Below are positions 18,705-27,736 of a stretch of DNA of 39,088 nt, one piece after another. Within the stretch, counting starts at the first letter, position 1; every line of letters starts with the position of its first letter. Location: the NCBI RefSeq assembly GCF_000497445.1, contig NZ_CM002285.1:2060060-2099147 (forward strand), read 5' to 3'. Source of the stretch: Streptomyces roseochromogenus subsp. oscitans DS 12.976. Its GTDB lineage: Bacteria > Actinomycetota > Actinomycetes > Streptomycetales > Streptomycetaceae. The position numbers were made by a program, and so were the translations under genes. The notes below the pieces were generated by a model, which saw only the letters and a program-made list of their open reading frames with translations, had not been told where the DNA came from and ran no database searches.

Positions 18705-19352
18705 TCAGGCGGTTCTGATCTCCCGCTCCAGCTGCGTGGCGAGCGTGACGTAGCGGGGGCGGCGGTGCACCGGGACCAGGCCCCGGATCAGCAGGTGCCA
18801 CATCTCGGCGATCCGGCGCGGAAGCCGCCCGACCGGTTCGAGCGAACGGCCGGCGACCCGGGTGCCGACGAAGAAGGAGACGAGGGAGTGCGCGACGACG
18901 CCGACATCGAGATCGCTGTGCACATCGGACTCCCTGACGGCCGCGGTGAACTTGCGGGTCGCGAACTCCAGCCATTCCGTGAACGGGTGCCTGAGCGGCG
19001 GCCGTACGGCGATGTCGGCGGTGGCGAGACGGAGCGCGGCGCGGGGCACCGGGTCCTCCACGGCGAGCCGGGCGACCCCGAACGTGGTGCGCATCAGGGC
19101 CTCCAGCGAGGAGTAGCCGCGGCTCTCGACCTCGGCGACGAGCTGTTTCCCCGCCCTGGCGTTGAGTTCGAGGATGGCCTGGGCGAGATCCTCCTTGGCG
19201 GCGAAGTGGAAATACAGCGCGCCCTTGGTGACCTTCGCGTGTGCGACGATGTCGCTCAGGCTGGTGGATTCGTAGCCGTGCCGGTCGAACAGATCGGCGG
19301 CGGCCGTGATGATCGTTGCCCGGGTCTGCTCGGCGCGTAACTGCCTCGCCAT
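18705..19352 (-). CDS. cprB: CprB-type gamma-butyrolactone receptor homologue (TetR family)
   Basis: A 215-residue TetR-family repressor of the ArpA/ScbR/CprB group. The N-terminal HTH reads MARQLRAEQTRATII, AADLFDRHGYESTSLSDIV and VTKGALYFHFAAKEDLA, the hallmark of butyrolactone receptors. The C-terminal ligand domain contains SSLEALMR, RHPFTEW and EMWHLLIRGLVPV. From memory the sequence is very close to S. coelicolor CprB, which also lies near geosmin synthase. There is no afsA/scbA butyrolactone synthase gene beside it, so it is an orphan receptor. The start ATG 19352 matches the conserved N-terminus. A candidate operator lies just upstream, suggesting autoregulation. Confidence 0.92.
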   Translation of the reverse strand: MARQLRAEQTRATIITAAADLFDRHGYESTSLSDIVAHAKVTKGALYFHFAAKEDLAQAILELNARAGKQLVAEVESRGYSSLEALMRTTFGVARLAVEDPVPRAALRLATADIAVRPPLRHPFTEWLEFATRKFTAAVRESDVHSDLDVGVVAHSLVSFFVGTRVAGRSLEPVGRLPRRIAEMWHLLIRGLVPVHRRPRYVTLATQLEREIRTA

Positions 19353-19375
19353 CCTTGGGACCCCTCCTCGCAGCT

Positions 19376-19404
19376 GAAACGAACGGGACATGCGGTTTGT
19401 TTTA
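19376..19404 (-). promoter_or_regulatory. Candidate ARE-like operator of cprB
   Basis: GAAACGAACGG and CGGTTTGTTTT face each other around a short centre (GACATG), matching at about 8 of 11 positions. The half-site resembles the AAACAAACCGG-type half of autoregulatory elements bound by ArpA/ScbR/CprB proteins. It lies 24 bases before the cprB start and so would overlap its promoter. Confidence 0.6.
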
Positions 19405-19839
19405 ACCCCTTGCACACGATAACTCACCGAGCGGCAGCGGGAGTCCGGAGTGCGGGCCGGTGATACGGCACGTGCCACCTGCGGATCCGACGGCGAACGG
19501 CCCCTCGGCGGTCCGTGAACGGACGAGACAAGAACGGTTCCCCCCTTGTTGCACGACTGTTGCCCGGCTGTTCTCGGCAGTCGCGGGGCGACGGGCGCCG
19601 GATCCATGATCGCCACCCTATGAGGCCGAACGCCGGCTCCTCAACGGGGCCTCGAAGCAGGCGTGAAACATCCCAACCGGTCGGTGCTTTCGCGCCCCTG
19701 GATCCGCAATGCGCCGGGCCGGCTGAACGCACCGCTTGCCTGTGTCGTATTGGACGCCGAAGACACCGTTCCCGCGCCCACCGCGGAGATGCCCCGATGC
19801 TTCGGACGACCCGGGCGACCCGGAACCCGGACGACCCGG
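19405..19839. other. Intergenic region cprB to LPMO
   Basis: No gene supported by homology or a good start was seen in these 435 bases. They must hold the upstream cprB promoter elements and the LPMO promoter. Only a 9-base repeat near its right end (listed separately) stands out. No DasR-type (ACTGGTCTAGACCA-like) chitin operator was found by eye. Confidence 0.4.
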
Positions 19840-19864
19840 ATGGCTCGGATGACCCGGGCGACCG
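19804..19864 (+). repeat. 9-base tandem repeat across the LPMO start
   Basis: Successive units CGGACGACC, CGGGCGACC, CGGACGACC, CGGATGGCT, CGGATGACC and CGGGCGACC run through the likely start codons of the monooxygenase. Two units contain the candidate ATGs (19840 and 19849), so the start codon appears to belong to the repeat. Confidence 0.6.
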
Positions 19865-20619
19865 CCCGCCTGAGCGTCCCAGTGGCCGTCGCGGCGCCCC
19901 CGCTCCCGCTCCTGCCGTGGGCGGCGGGGTCCGCCCAGGCGCACGGAGCCCCCACGGCCCCGGCCAGCCGGGTCTACGCCTGCTCCCCCGAGGGCGGCGA
20001 GACCGCTCGCCCGGCGGCCTGCAGGGCAGCGGTCGCGGCGAACGGCGCCCCGTTCACGGTGTGGGACAACCTCCGCGTGGCAGGGGTGAACGGTCACGAC
20101 CGGCAGGTGATTCCGGACGGCCGGCTGTGCAGCGGCGATCTGCCGGCGTACCGGGGCCTGGACCTGCGGCGGGACTGGCCGGCGACGCGGCTCACGCCTG
20201 GCAGCAGGCTGACGATGACCTACGCCTCGACGATCGCACACACGGGCACGTTCCGGCTGTATCTGACCAAGCCCGGTTACGACCCGGCGAAACCGCTCAC
20301 GTGGCCCGATCTGCCGGAGCGGCCGTTCACCCAGGTCACCGATCCGCCACTGCGGAAGGGGGCATACCACATCGGCGCGCGAATGCCGACGGACCGGACG
20401 GGCCGTCAGATTCTTTACACCGTCTGGCAGAACCGCAGCACACCGGAGACCTGCTACTCGCGTTCTGATGTGGTCTTTCCGGAGAAGGGGGAGACTCCCG
20501 CCGCTGATAAGCCTGTTGCGGGCTCGGGAGTCTCCACGCACATGCCGGCGGGCGGCGCCGCCGCGGTGCTGGTGTGCACCGGGGGCGCCGCCCTCGCCGT
20601 ACGACTACGACGGCGTTGA
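19840..20619 (+). CDS. Secreted lytic polysaccharide monooxygenase, AA10 family
   Basis: About 259 residues. The signal peptide (residues 1-34) ends SAQA and cleavage leaves His as residue 1 of the mature enzyme (HGAPTAPASR), as copper LPMOs require. The second brace His is in TIAHTGTFRLYLTK. Other family marks are SRVYAC, RLCSG and LYTVWQNRSTPETCYSRSDVVF. It should oxidise chitin or cellulose chains using copper and peroxide or oxygen. After a short linker a C-terminal hydrophobic segment (AGGAAAVLVCTGGAALAV) and RLRRR suggest membrane retention; no clear LPxTG/LAxTG sortase motif is seen. The start is uncertain: ATG 19840 or 19849, with an in-frame extension to 19663. Confidence 0.88.
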   Translation: MARMTRATARLSVPVAVAAPPLPLLPWAAGSAQAHGAPTAPASRVYACSPEGGETARPAACRAAVAANGAPFTVWDNLRVAGVNGHDRQVIPDGRLCSGDLPAYRGLDLRRDWPATRLTPGSRLTMTYASTIAHTGTFRLYLTKPGYDPAKPLTWPDLPERPFTQVTDPPLRKGAYHIGARMPTDRTGRQILYTVWQNRSTPETCYSRSDVVFPEKGETPAADKPVAGSGVSTHMPAGGAAAVLVCTGGAALAVRLRRR

Positions 20620-20637
20620 ACTCGCCTAAATCAAGCC

Positions 20638-21783
<1,146 letters not shown>

Positions 21784-21794
21784 TCACATCTCCC

Positions 21795-21824
21795 TTGACC
21801 CTCCGAAGTAACCGGCGGTAACTT
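21795..21824 (+). promoter_or_regulatory. Vegetative-type promoter of DUF6230-DUF6114
   Basis: TTGACC (21795-21800) and TAACTT (21819-21824) are separated by 18 bases, a fair match to the HrdB-type consensus TTGACN / TANNNT. A palindrome overlaps the spacer and the -10 element, so the promoter is probably repressible. The downstream leader to the ATG at 21967 is about 135 bases. Confidence 0.55.
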
Positions 21825-21825
21825 C
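21805..21825. promoter_or_regulatory. 21-base palindromic operator overlapping the -10 element
   Basis: The arms GAAGTAACCG and CGGTAACTTC flank one central G. Pairing is perfect apart from one symmetric A-A position per arm. Such ACCG-N-CGGT dyads are typical of TetR-type repressor sites, but no TetR gene is adjacent, so the regulator would act in trans (cprB is 2.5 kb away and its expected site differs). Confidence 0.65.
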
Positions 21826-21966
21826 CTCGGAAGGCTACTGCCGCGTAACGAGAAAGCCCTTGCTCCGCCGGGGTGCGAGGAGGCGTACGCGACAGTCGCT
21901 GTCCGCGCCAGGACAACGTTGCCGCTGAAGCCCAACCCGCATTGATCCATGCCCATGGGAGCAGAC

Positions 21967-22710
21967 ATGGCCTCGTCCCCGGACGTCCCGTCCGCCGGCA
22001 ACACCCCCGAGAACCCGGGAAACGGTTCACCGTCCGAAGCGACCGAGCCCGTCCGGGCCTCCGCGGCACCGGAGACGGACGCGGCGCCGCCGACCGCCGG
22101 GACCGCCGGCGGCGGTGAGAGGCGGGGCCGGGTCCGGGCGCGCCGGGCCGCGGTGATGGCGGTGCCCGCCACCCTCGTCGTCGCCGGACTCGCGGTCCTC
22201 ACCGCGCAGGGGGCGCTGGGTGTGCAGTTCGCGATCTCCGGCATGCCGTTCACGGTCACCGCGACGGAACTGAACGGAACCGGTTTCGAGCAGTTCGGCG
22301 GCCTCGACAACATGGCGGACGGCAGCCCGAACGCCGGGGACAGCGGCGGGCAGGAGCTCGTCGTCACCTCCGCTATCAAGAACGCCACACTCACCAAGCT
22401 GTGCCAGAGCGTCGACCTCGGCGGCACGAACCTGCTGATCACCGCGGGCAGCGGTGCCGACAAGGTGACCGCGAGCGATCTGACGACCGACTCCACGCAG
22501 CTGTCCGGCGACGCGGCGTTCAACAACATCGAGATCGGCAACGACGCCAGCACGCTGACCAAGGCGGGCGTGAAGGGCCCGATCGGCGTCTTCAGCCAGC
22601 AGGCCGACACCGTGCGCATCGCCAACCTGCGGCAGACCAACTATGCGACGACGGCAGGGGTGTTCAAGCTCCCCGGTCTCAAGCTCCGCTTCAGCGGCTC
22701 GGGTTGCTGA
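21967..22710 (+). CDS. DUF6230 family membrane-anchored surface protein
   Basis: About 247 residues. A disordered, Pro/Ala/Glu-rich N-terminal segment of about 50 residues ends in basic GERRGRVRARR, then a hydrophobic signal-anchor (AVMAVPATLVVAGLAVLTAQGALG). An extracytoplasmic domain follows with VQFAISGMPFTVTATELNG, QELVVTSAIKNATLTKLCQSV and a terminal LKLRFSGSGC. Two cysteines could pair. It matches the streptomycete DUF6230 family, sometimes misnamed cholesterol esterase; no catalytic triad is seen. GGGAG precedes ATG 21967 by 5 bases; ATG 21949 is the longer option. It ends 2 bases before the DUF6114 gene. Confidence 0.85.
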   Translation: MASSPDVPSAGNTPENPGNGSPSEATEPVRASAAPETDAAPPTAGTAGGGERRGRVRARRAAVMAVPATLVVAGLAVLTAQGALGVQFAISGMPFTVTATELNGTGFEQFGGLDNMADGSPNAGDSGGQELVVTSAIKNATLTKLCQSVDLGGTNLLITAGSGADKVTASDLTTDSTQLSGDAAFNNIEIGNDASTLTKAGVKGPIGVFSQQADTVRIANLRQTNYATTAGVFKLPGLKLRFSGSGC

Positions 22711-22712
22711 GA

Positions 22713-23219
22713 GTGTCCGAGCTGTCCGACCGTCCACGTGAGGGAGCGCGGGCCGCGTTCCGTAGGTGGCGGGCCCGCCGGCCGTTCTGGGGCGGGCTGC
22801 TGCTCGCCCTGGCCGGCGGCGAGATCCTGCTGACCGAGAAGGCCTCGCTGAAGGTCGTGATGCACATCGGCATGCAGGGGCTGGCCGGGTATCTGCTGCC
22901 GTCGCTGATGGCGCTGCTGGGTCTGCTGGTCCTCTTCAACCCCGCGCAGCGGCTCTTCTACTCCATCACCGGCGTCCTGGTCTCCCTGGGCACCTGGATG
23001 ACCTCCAACCTGGGCGGCTTCTTCATCGGCCTCCTGCTCGGCATCACGGGCAGCTGCCTCACCTTCGGCTGGGTCCCCGACCAGGAGCCGCGCATCAGCC
23101 GCCGCGAACGCCGCAAGCAGGCTCGGGCGACGGTGGGCGGCCACGTCGTTGGCACCCTCCCCGAGGGGGCCACGGGGAATCAGTCCGGGTCGGCGGGAAC
23201 TCCTCGGGCGTCTCGTTAG
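22713..23219 (+). CDS. DUF6114 family integral membrane protein
   Basis: A 168-residue protein with about four membrane segments: FWGGLLLALAGGEILLT, a long segment around GYLLPSLMALLGLLVLF, FYSITGVLVSLGTWM and GGFFIGLLLGITGSCLTFGW. A basic cytoplasmic tail (ISRRERRKQARA) follows. The family regularly follows a DUF6230 gene in Streptomyces (from memory), and here the GTG start lies 2 bases after that gene's stop, so the two are coupled and probably form one complex. Function is unknown. Confidence 0.87.
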   Translation: MSELSDRPREGARAAFRRWRARRPFWGGLLLALAGGEILLTEKASLKVVMHIGMQGLAGYLLPSLMALLGLLVLFNPAQRLFYSITGVLVSLGTWMTSNLGGFFIGLLLGITGSCLTFGWVPDQEPRISRRERRKQARATVGGHVVGTLPEGATGNQSGSAGTPRASR

Positions 23220-23220
23220 T

Positions 23221-23238
23221 TTCTACGGTGTTGTAGAA
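23221..23238. promoter_or_regulatory. TTCTAC/GTAGAA palindrome upstream of TerB-like gene
   Basis: TTCTAC and GTAGAA form a perfect 6-base dyad around GGTGTT, immediately after the DUF6114 stop and 53 bases before the TerB-like start. AT-richness and position suit an operator at the TerB-like promoter. The regulator is unknown. Confidence 0.5.
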
Positions 23239-23290
23239 GTTGCCGTCGGCGTGTGGGGGAAGCCGCCGGCCGTTGATATGAGGAGTGCCC

Positions 23291-23746
23291 GTGGCCCTGT
23301 GGGACCGCGTCAAGGAGTCGGCGTCGCAGATGCAGACCCAGTTGACGGCGAAGAAGAACGACCTGAAGAGCGGTGCGTTCCGCGACGCGAGCATGGCGAT
23401 GTGCGCGCTCGTGGCCGCCGCGGACGGGACCGTCGACCCGTCGGAGCGGCAGCGGGTGGCCCAGCTCATCGCGACGAACGAGGTGCTGCAGAACTTCCCG
23501 GCGGACGACCTGCGGCGCCGCTTCGAGGAGAATCTGAACAAGCTGACGACCGACTTCGCCTTCGGCAAGGTGAGCGTGCTGCAGGAGATCGCCAAGGCGA
23601 AGAAGAAGCCGGCCGAGGCGCGGGCCGTGGTCCAGATCGGCATCGTGATCGGCGGCGCGGACGGCGACTTCGACAAGACGGAGCAGGCCGTGGTGCGCGA
23701 GGCGTGCTACACGCTGGACCTGACTCCGCACGAGTTCGACCTCTGA
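23291..23746 (+). CDS. TerB-like tellurite resistance/stress protein
   Basis: A 151-residue all-helical cytosolic protein of the TerB fold. Two similar helical halves each carry an acidic metal-binding motif: AAADGTVDPSERQRV and GGADGDFDKTEQAVV. Length is the usual one for stand-alone TerB. TerB and TerD proteins are linked to tellurite resistance, membrane stress and phage defence, often as Ca-binding partners, but no terD/terC genes lie here. GAGGAG precedes GTG 23291 by 6 bases; the GTG at 23285 directly abuts the site and is less likely. Confidence 0.88.
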   Translation: MALWDRVKESASQMQTQLTAKKNDLKSGAFRDASMAMCALVAAADGTVDPSERQRVAQLIATNEVLQNFPADDLRRRFEENLNKLTTDFAFGKVSVLQEIAKAKKKPAEARAVVQIGIVIGGADGDFDKTEQAVVREACYTLDLTPHEFDL

Positions 23747-23774
23747 GCCCGCCGCACCGCGCGAGGATGGGGGC

Positions 23775-24794
23775 ATGCTCGACGCTCTCGACCGTGCTCT
23801 CATCCACGCGCTGCACCTGGACGGCCGGGTGCCGTTCAGCAGGATCGCCGAGGTACTCGGGGTCTCGGCGCAGACCGTGGCCCGCCGGTACCGCCGACTG
23901 CGTGCGGAGGCCGGGCTGCGTGTGGTGGGCCTCGCCGACCCGGACCGGGCGGGCCGCGCACAGTGGTTGGTCCGGCTGACGGCTACGGCACGCTCGGCGC
24001 AGGACATCGCCGGGGCGCTGGTACGGCGGCCGGACACGTCCTGGGTGAAGCTGACTTCGGGAGGCACGGAGATCACGGCCGTGATCCATGCCGCGGCCGA
24101 GGACGCCTCCCCCGGCTCCCTCCTGCTGCACGACATCCCGCGCACCGGCGGCATTACCGCCGTCTCCGCGCACCTCCTCCTCCACACCTACCTGGGCGGA
24201 CCCGCCAACTGGCGACGCAGCGCCCAGGCTCTCGACGAGGAGCAGCAGCGGGCGTTGGAGTACCGGGGCGACGCCGTGGCCGGGGAAGGGGATCGGGAAG
24301 CAGGTGACGGTGTACGTCAACCCGGCCCGGGGGACGGCGAGTTGTTCGCTGCGCTGGAGCGGGACGGGCGGGCCGGGCAGGGGGAGTTGGCCCGGGCTAC
24401 CGGCTGGTCGCCCACGACCGTGGCCCGGAGGCTGGCCGAACTGCGCGCGGCGGGCGCGCTGTTCTTCGACGTGGAAGTGGACGCGGGGCTCTTCGGCGTC
24501 CGTGCCCGGGCTCTGCTGTGGCTGTCGGTGCGTCCGGCGGACCTGGAGCAGGTCGCGCTGGCCCTGGCGGATCATGACGAGCTGGCCTTCGTGGCCGCGA
24601 CCACCGGGCGAACCAACCTGGTCGCCCAGGCCCTGTGCCGCGACCCGGCCGACCTGCACCGCTATCTCACGCGGCGGCTCGGCTCGCTGCGGGAGATCGA
24701 CGCGCTGGAGACCAGCCCGGTGCTGCGTACGCTCAAGTCGGCGAGCCCCGTGCGGGTGGCCGGGCCGCGCACGCCCACCCACCGGGCCGGTTGA
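23775..24794 (+). CDS. Lrp/AsnC-family regulator with two repeats
   Basis: A 339-residue regulator made of two AsnC-like units. Each has a winged HTH (first: LDALDRALIHALHLDGRVPFSRIA, VSAQTVARRYRRL; second: ELFAALERDGRAGQGELA, SPTTVARRLAELRAAG) and a RAM-like ligand/oligomer region after it. A spacer of about 25 residues rich in Gly, Asp and Glu separates the halves. Double AsnC proteins are common in Streptomyces. It is convergent with the MFS gene, so control of that transporter is possible but not shown by position. The ATG start is 28 bases after the TerB-like stop. Confidence 0.9.
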   Translation: MLDALDRALIHALHLDGRVPFSRIAEVLGVSAQTVARRYRRLRAEAGLRVVGLADPDRAGRAQWLVRLTATARSAQDIAGALVRRPDTSWVKLTSGGTEITAVIHAAAEDASPGSLLLHDIPRTGGITAVSAHLLLHTYLGGPANWRRSAQALDEEQQRALEYRGDAVAGEGDREAGDGVRQPGPGDGELFAALERDGRAGQGELARATGWSPTTVARRLAELRAAGALFFDVEVDAGLFGVRARALLWLSVRPADLEQVALALADHDELAFVAATTGRTNLVAQALCRDPADLHRYLTRRLGSLREIDALETSPVLRTLKSASPVRVAGPRTPTHRAG

Positions 24795-24798
24795 GACC

Positions 24799-24918
24799 GT
24801 ACGCGGCTGCGGGCGCGTTGTGGCTGGTCGCCCCCCCGAGTTCTCGGCTTCGCCCGAACCAGGGGGACCCCCATCGCGGCGGAGCCGCACATGCAACACA
24901 GTCCCGCGCCCCCTAGGG
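24799..24918 (+). repeat. Dispersed repeat, copy A, with nested palindrome
   Basis: Left part GCGGGCGCGTTGTGGCTGG (24809-24827) and right part GCGGCGGAGCCGCACATG... ending near CTAGGG (24876-24918) match, in reverse complement, the blocks at 35.0 and 38.8 kb. Between them (24831-24875) lies an unrelated imperfect palindrome running from CCCCCCGAGTTCTCGG to AGGGGGACCCCC, as if inserted. It fills the gap between the AsnC and MFS genes. Confidence 0.75.
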
Positions 24919-24978
24919 AGCAGTCCGCCGCACCCCTTGGAGAACCGCAGGCGCCGCACGCCCAAGACACGCCGCCGC

Positions 24979-26373
24979 CTACCCTCCCTCCCCCGTCCCG
25001 ACCCTGCCGCTCGCCACCCAGGCCACGGTCAGCAGTGCCGCCGCCACCCAGCAGGTGGCCTGGGGCGCGTGCGCACCTGAACCGGACAGGTACACGCTGC
25101 CGAGCACCGCCACCCCCAGCGTGGCCCCCAGTTGCTGTACCGCGTTGAGGAGGCCCGCCGCGGAGCCGACCTCGTGTGGGCGCAGAGGTCGCAGGGCGAG
25201 GGTGAAGAAGGCGGGAGTGAACAGGCCGGCGCCGAGGCCGATGAGGGCGAGGGCGGGCAGCAGCGCGACCGGGAAGTGGCCCGGCTCGGTCGTCGTACGG
25301 TAGGCGACCACGGCCGCCAGCAGTCCGGCCAGCAGCACCCCGAGCCCGTACGGCATTACCCGGCGCCCGTACCGCCGTACCAGCCGTGACCCCGCCCACC
25401 AGGACGCTAGGGCGAGCCCGGCGGACCACGGCAGCAAACTGAGCCCTGACGTCAACACGCCTCTTTTCGCGTCGAGTTGGAGCTGCAGGACGACCACGAC
25501 GGTCAGTCCGTTGGTCACCGCGAAGAAGGCCGTGGAGGTCACGAGCGCGGCCGGGAAACCGCGATGCGTGAACAGGCTCGGCTCCAGCAGGGGGCGGGGT
25601 GTGCGGCTCTGCTGACGGGCGAAGACGGCGAGCACGAGCAGCCCGGCGGTCATCAACAGCCAGCCTTGCAGGGGGAGTTCACGGAGGTTGCCGCCGATCA
25701 GCGGGTACACCAGCAGGCCGGTGCCCAGCGCCGCCAGGATCGTGCCGGGCCAGTCGAGCGGCGGACGGTGCGGGGCGCGGTTTTCCGGCAGGTTCCGGGC
25801 GAGGGCCAGTACCACCGCGGCCACCGGCACGTTCACCAGGAACGCGGACCGCCACGACGAGCCGAACAGGTCCGCGTGGGTCAGCACACCGCCGACGACG
25901 GGTCCGCACACGGCGGCGAGGCCCATCACCGGGCCGATGCTGCCCAGCGCCTTCGCCGTCTCCTCTCCCGAGAACATCGCCTTGATCAGCCCGATGGTCT
26001 GCGGGATGATCAGCGCCGCCGCGGCGCCCTGCACCGCCCGGAACGCGATGAGCAGGCCAGGCGCCGGCGCGAGGGCGCAGGCCACCGACGCCGCCGTGAA
26101 CACCGTGACGCCGAGGACGAACATCCGGCGCCGGCCGGCGATGTCCCCGAGCCGGCCGCCGGTGATCAGCAGTACGGCGAACGGCAGGGTGTAGGCGGCG
26201 CCGTACCACTGGACGTCGGAGACCGGCCCGCCCAGGTCGGCATGGACGGCCGGCGCGGCCACCTGGACGACGGTCGCGTCCAGCAGGTTCATCGCCTCGC
26301 CGAGCAGCAGGGCGGCCAGGCCTGGCCAGCGCCTGCGGTGGGCCGTGGCGGCAGGCAGGGGATGTGTGGTCAT
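24979..26373 (-). CDS. MFS drug-export transporter, DHA2 type
   Basis: A 464-residue multi-spanning major-facilitator protein of the EmrB/QacA type (14-helix subfamily; about 14 hydrophobic stretches). Motifs are LDATVVQVAAPAVHADL in helix 1 (LDxTVVNVALP-like), GGRLGDIAGRRRMF (motif A, loop 2-3), the antiporter motif C around GPVMGLAAVCGPVVGGVLT, and LNAVQQLGATLGVAVLG near the end. It should export a lipophilic drug or metabolite with protons; substrate unknown. Start ATG 26373 has AGAGGAAG just before it. No TetR or MarR regulator is adjacent; the double AsnC gene is convergent. Confidence 0.92.
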   Translation of the reverse strand: MTTHPLPAATAHRRRWPGLAALLLGEAMNLLDATVVQVAAPAVHADLGGPVSDVQWYGAAYTLPFAVLLITGGRLGDIAGRRRMFVLGVTVFTAASVACALAPAPGLLIAFRAVQGAAAALIIPQTIGLIKAMFSGEETAKALGSIGPVMGLAAVCGPVVGGVLTHADLFGSSWRSAFLVNVPVAAVVLALARNLPENRAPHRPPLDWPGTILAALGTGLLVYPLIGGNLRELPLQGWLLMTAGLLVLAVFARQQSRTPRPLLEPSLFTHRGFPAALVTSTAFFAVTNGLTVVVVLQLQLDAKRGVLTSGLSLLPWSAGLALASWWAGSRLVRRYGRRVMPYGLGVLLAGLLAAVVAYRTTTEPGHFPVALLPALALIGLGAGLFTPAFFTLALRPLRPHEVGSAAGLLNAVQQLGATLGVAVLGSVYLSGSGAHAPQATCWVAAALLTVAWVASGRVGTGEGG

Positions 26374-26543
26374 GGGCTTCCTCTCACGCTCGCTACGGAA
26401 CCGGAATCGGCCCCAGGTCAGCGTGGGAGGGCGGGGGCTGCCTACTCCATCTGGAGCGGCGCTGCTGCGGATTTCTTCCATTCGTGCACCTACTGGTGCT
26501 GAAATCTCACAGGGTCATCGGCGAGGGTCAGTGCCGTCATGTA

Positions 26544-26582
26544 CGACGCGGGCGCCCCCGGTCCGAGGGGGCGCCCGCGTCG
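26544..26582 (-). terminator. Strong hairpin terminator after the osmolyte-binding lipoprotein gene
   Basis: A perfect 16-base-pair stem: CGACGCGGGCGCCCCC (26544-26559) pairs with 26567-26582 around the 7-base loop GGTCCGA. It lies 35 bases after the lipoprotein stop on its strand. No U-run follows, as is usual in Streptomyces. It also insulates the MFS gene promoter. Confidence 0.85.
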
Positions 26583-26617
26583 GCACGTCCGGGTCGGACG
26601 TACCGCAGGACCCGGCG

Positions 26618-27580
26618 TCAGACGAGGCCGGCGGACTTCAGCCAGGCCTTGGCGACGTCCAGCGGGTCCTTGTTCTGAGCCTGCACCTGGGTGTCCAGGT
26701 CCAGCAGGGTCGCGGTGTCGAGCTTGGCCGAGACCGCGTTGAGCGCGTCGACGCCCTTCTTGGGCACGGCGCTCTTGTAGACGAGCGGCTGGACGTTCTC
26801 GAAACCGAAGAGGTTCTCCGGGTCCTGCAGGACGACGAACTTCTCCTTGGTGATGGTCGGGTCCGTGGTGAAGATGTCAGCGACCTGCACGGCGTCCTTC
26901 TGCAGCGCCGCCTGGGTGAGCGGGCCGCCCGCGTCCAGCGCCCGGAAGGACTTGAACTGCAGGCCGTAGACGGACTTCAGGCCCACGAGGCCCTGCTGCC
27001 GGGTCTGGAACTCCGGCGAGGCGCCGATGACCAGGTCCTTCGCGAGGTTCTTCAGCTCGGCGATGGAGGATTTCTCGGTGAGGTGGTACTTCTTCGCGGT
27101 GGCCTCGTTGACCGTGACCGAGTCCTTCGACTGCGCCGCCGCCGGCTCCAGCAGGGTCAGCTTGGAGTCCAGCTTGGCCTCGATGGCCGTCGTGGTGGCC
27201 GCGACCGTCTTCGGCTTCGCCTTCTGGTCGAGGTAGGCCAGCAGCGCGCCGTTGTACTCGGGCAGCACCTTGATGGAGCCGTTCTTGATCAGTCCGTAGG
27301 TGGTCTCGCGGCTGCCGATGTTCGGCTTGTACGTGACCTTGATCCCTTTGGCCTTGAGGGCCTCGCCGTAGATGTCGGCGAGCAGGGTGCTCTCGGGGAA
27401 GTTGTTGGACCCGACGACGACGGTGCCGTCGTCGGCCTTGCCGTCGTCCGACAAGGGGTTGCCGGACGTGCCGCCCTTGGAGGAACAGCCCGCCAGCAGA
27501 GCCGTCGCCGCCGCGAGGGCGACCACCGCCGCGCCTCGGTTCCTCCGGATGGATCTGCTGATGCGGTTGGTGGAAGTCAC
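26618..27580 (-). CDS. Glycine betaine/choline-type ABC substrate-binding lipoprotein
   Basis: A 320-residue exported lipoprotein: basic N-terminus, hydrophobic core and lipobox LLAGC. An OpuAC/ProX-fold domain (about residues 50-318) follows with VVGSNNFPESTLLADIYGEAL, GSRETTYGLI, LPEYNGALLAYL and a late ITKEKFVVLQDPENLF. It matches the OpuBC/OpuCC/ProX-like group that binds quaternary-ammonium osmoprotectants. It should deliver substrate to the ATPase/permeases encoded at 28.6-31.1 kb on the same strand, but a conservon remnant on the opposite strand separates it from them, so it needs its own promoter (27581-27736). Confidence 0.92.
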   Translation of the reverse strand: MTSTNRISRSIRRNRGAAVVALAAATALLAGCSSKGGTSGNPLSDDGKADDGTVVVGSNNFPESTLLADIYGEALKAKGIKVTYKPNIGSRETTYGLIKNGSIKVLPEYNGALLAYLDQKAKPKTVAATTTAIEAKLDSKLTLLEPAAAQSKDSVTVNEATAKKYHLTEKSSIAELKNLAKDLVIGASPEFQTRQQGLVGLKSVYGLQFKSFRALDAGGPLTQAALQKDAVQVADIFTTDPTITKEKFVVLQDPENLFGFENVQPLVYKSAVPKKGVDALNAVSAKLDTATLLDLDTQVQAQNKDPLDVAKAWLKSAGLV

Positions 27581-27736
27581 TCACCGATCCAATCCAGCCG
27601 GTTCTCGGTCAGTCAAGGGCCGGAGATCACCGATTGGCCTCGGTCTGTGCTCAGTTGTGGGCAGATAGCGGTCTCTTCGTAACTAACTCTTGATGAAAGG
27701 CGCGCCGAGCAGACAGCACAGACAGAGCGGACAGGT
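27581..27736. promoter_or_regulatory. Divergent promoter region, lipoprotein gene / cvnC-like gene
   Basis: 156 bases between divergent starts, with an AT-rich stretch TTCGTAACTAACTCTTGATG (near 27676-27695). Promoters for both genes must lie here; no operator was fixed. Confidence 0.4.
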
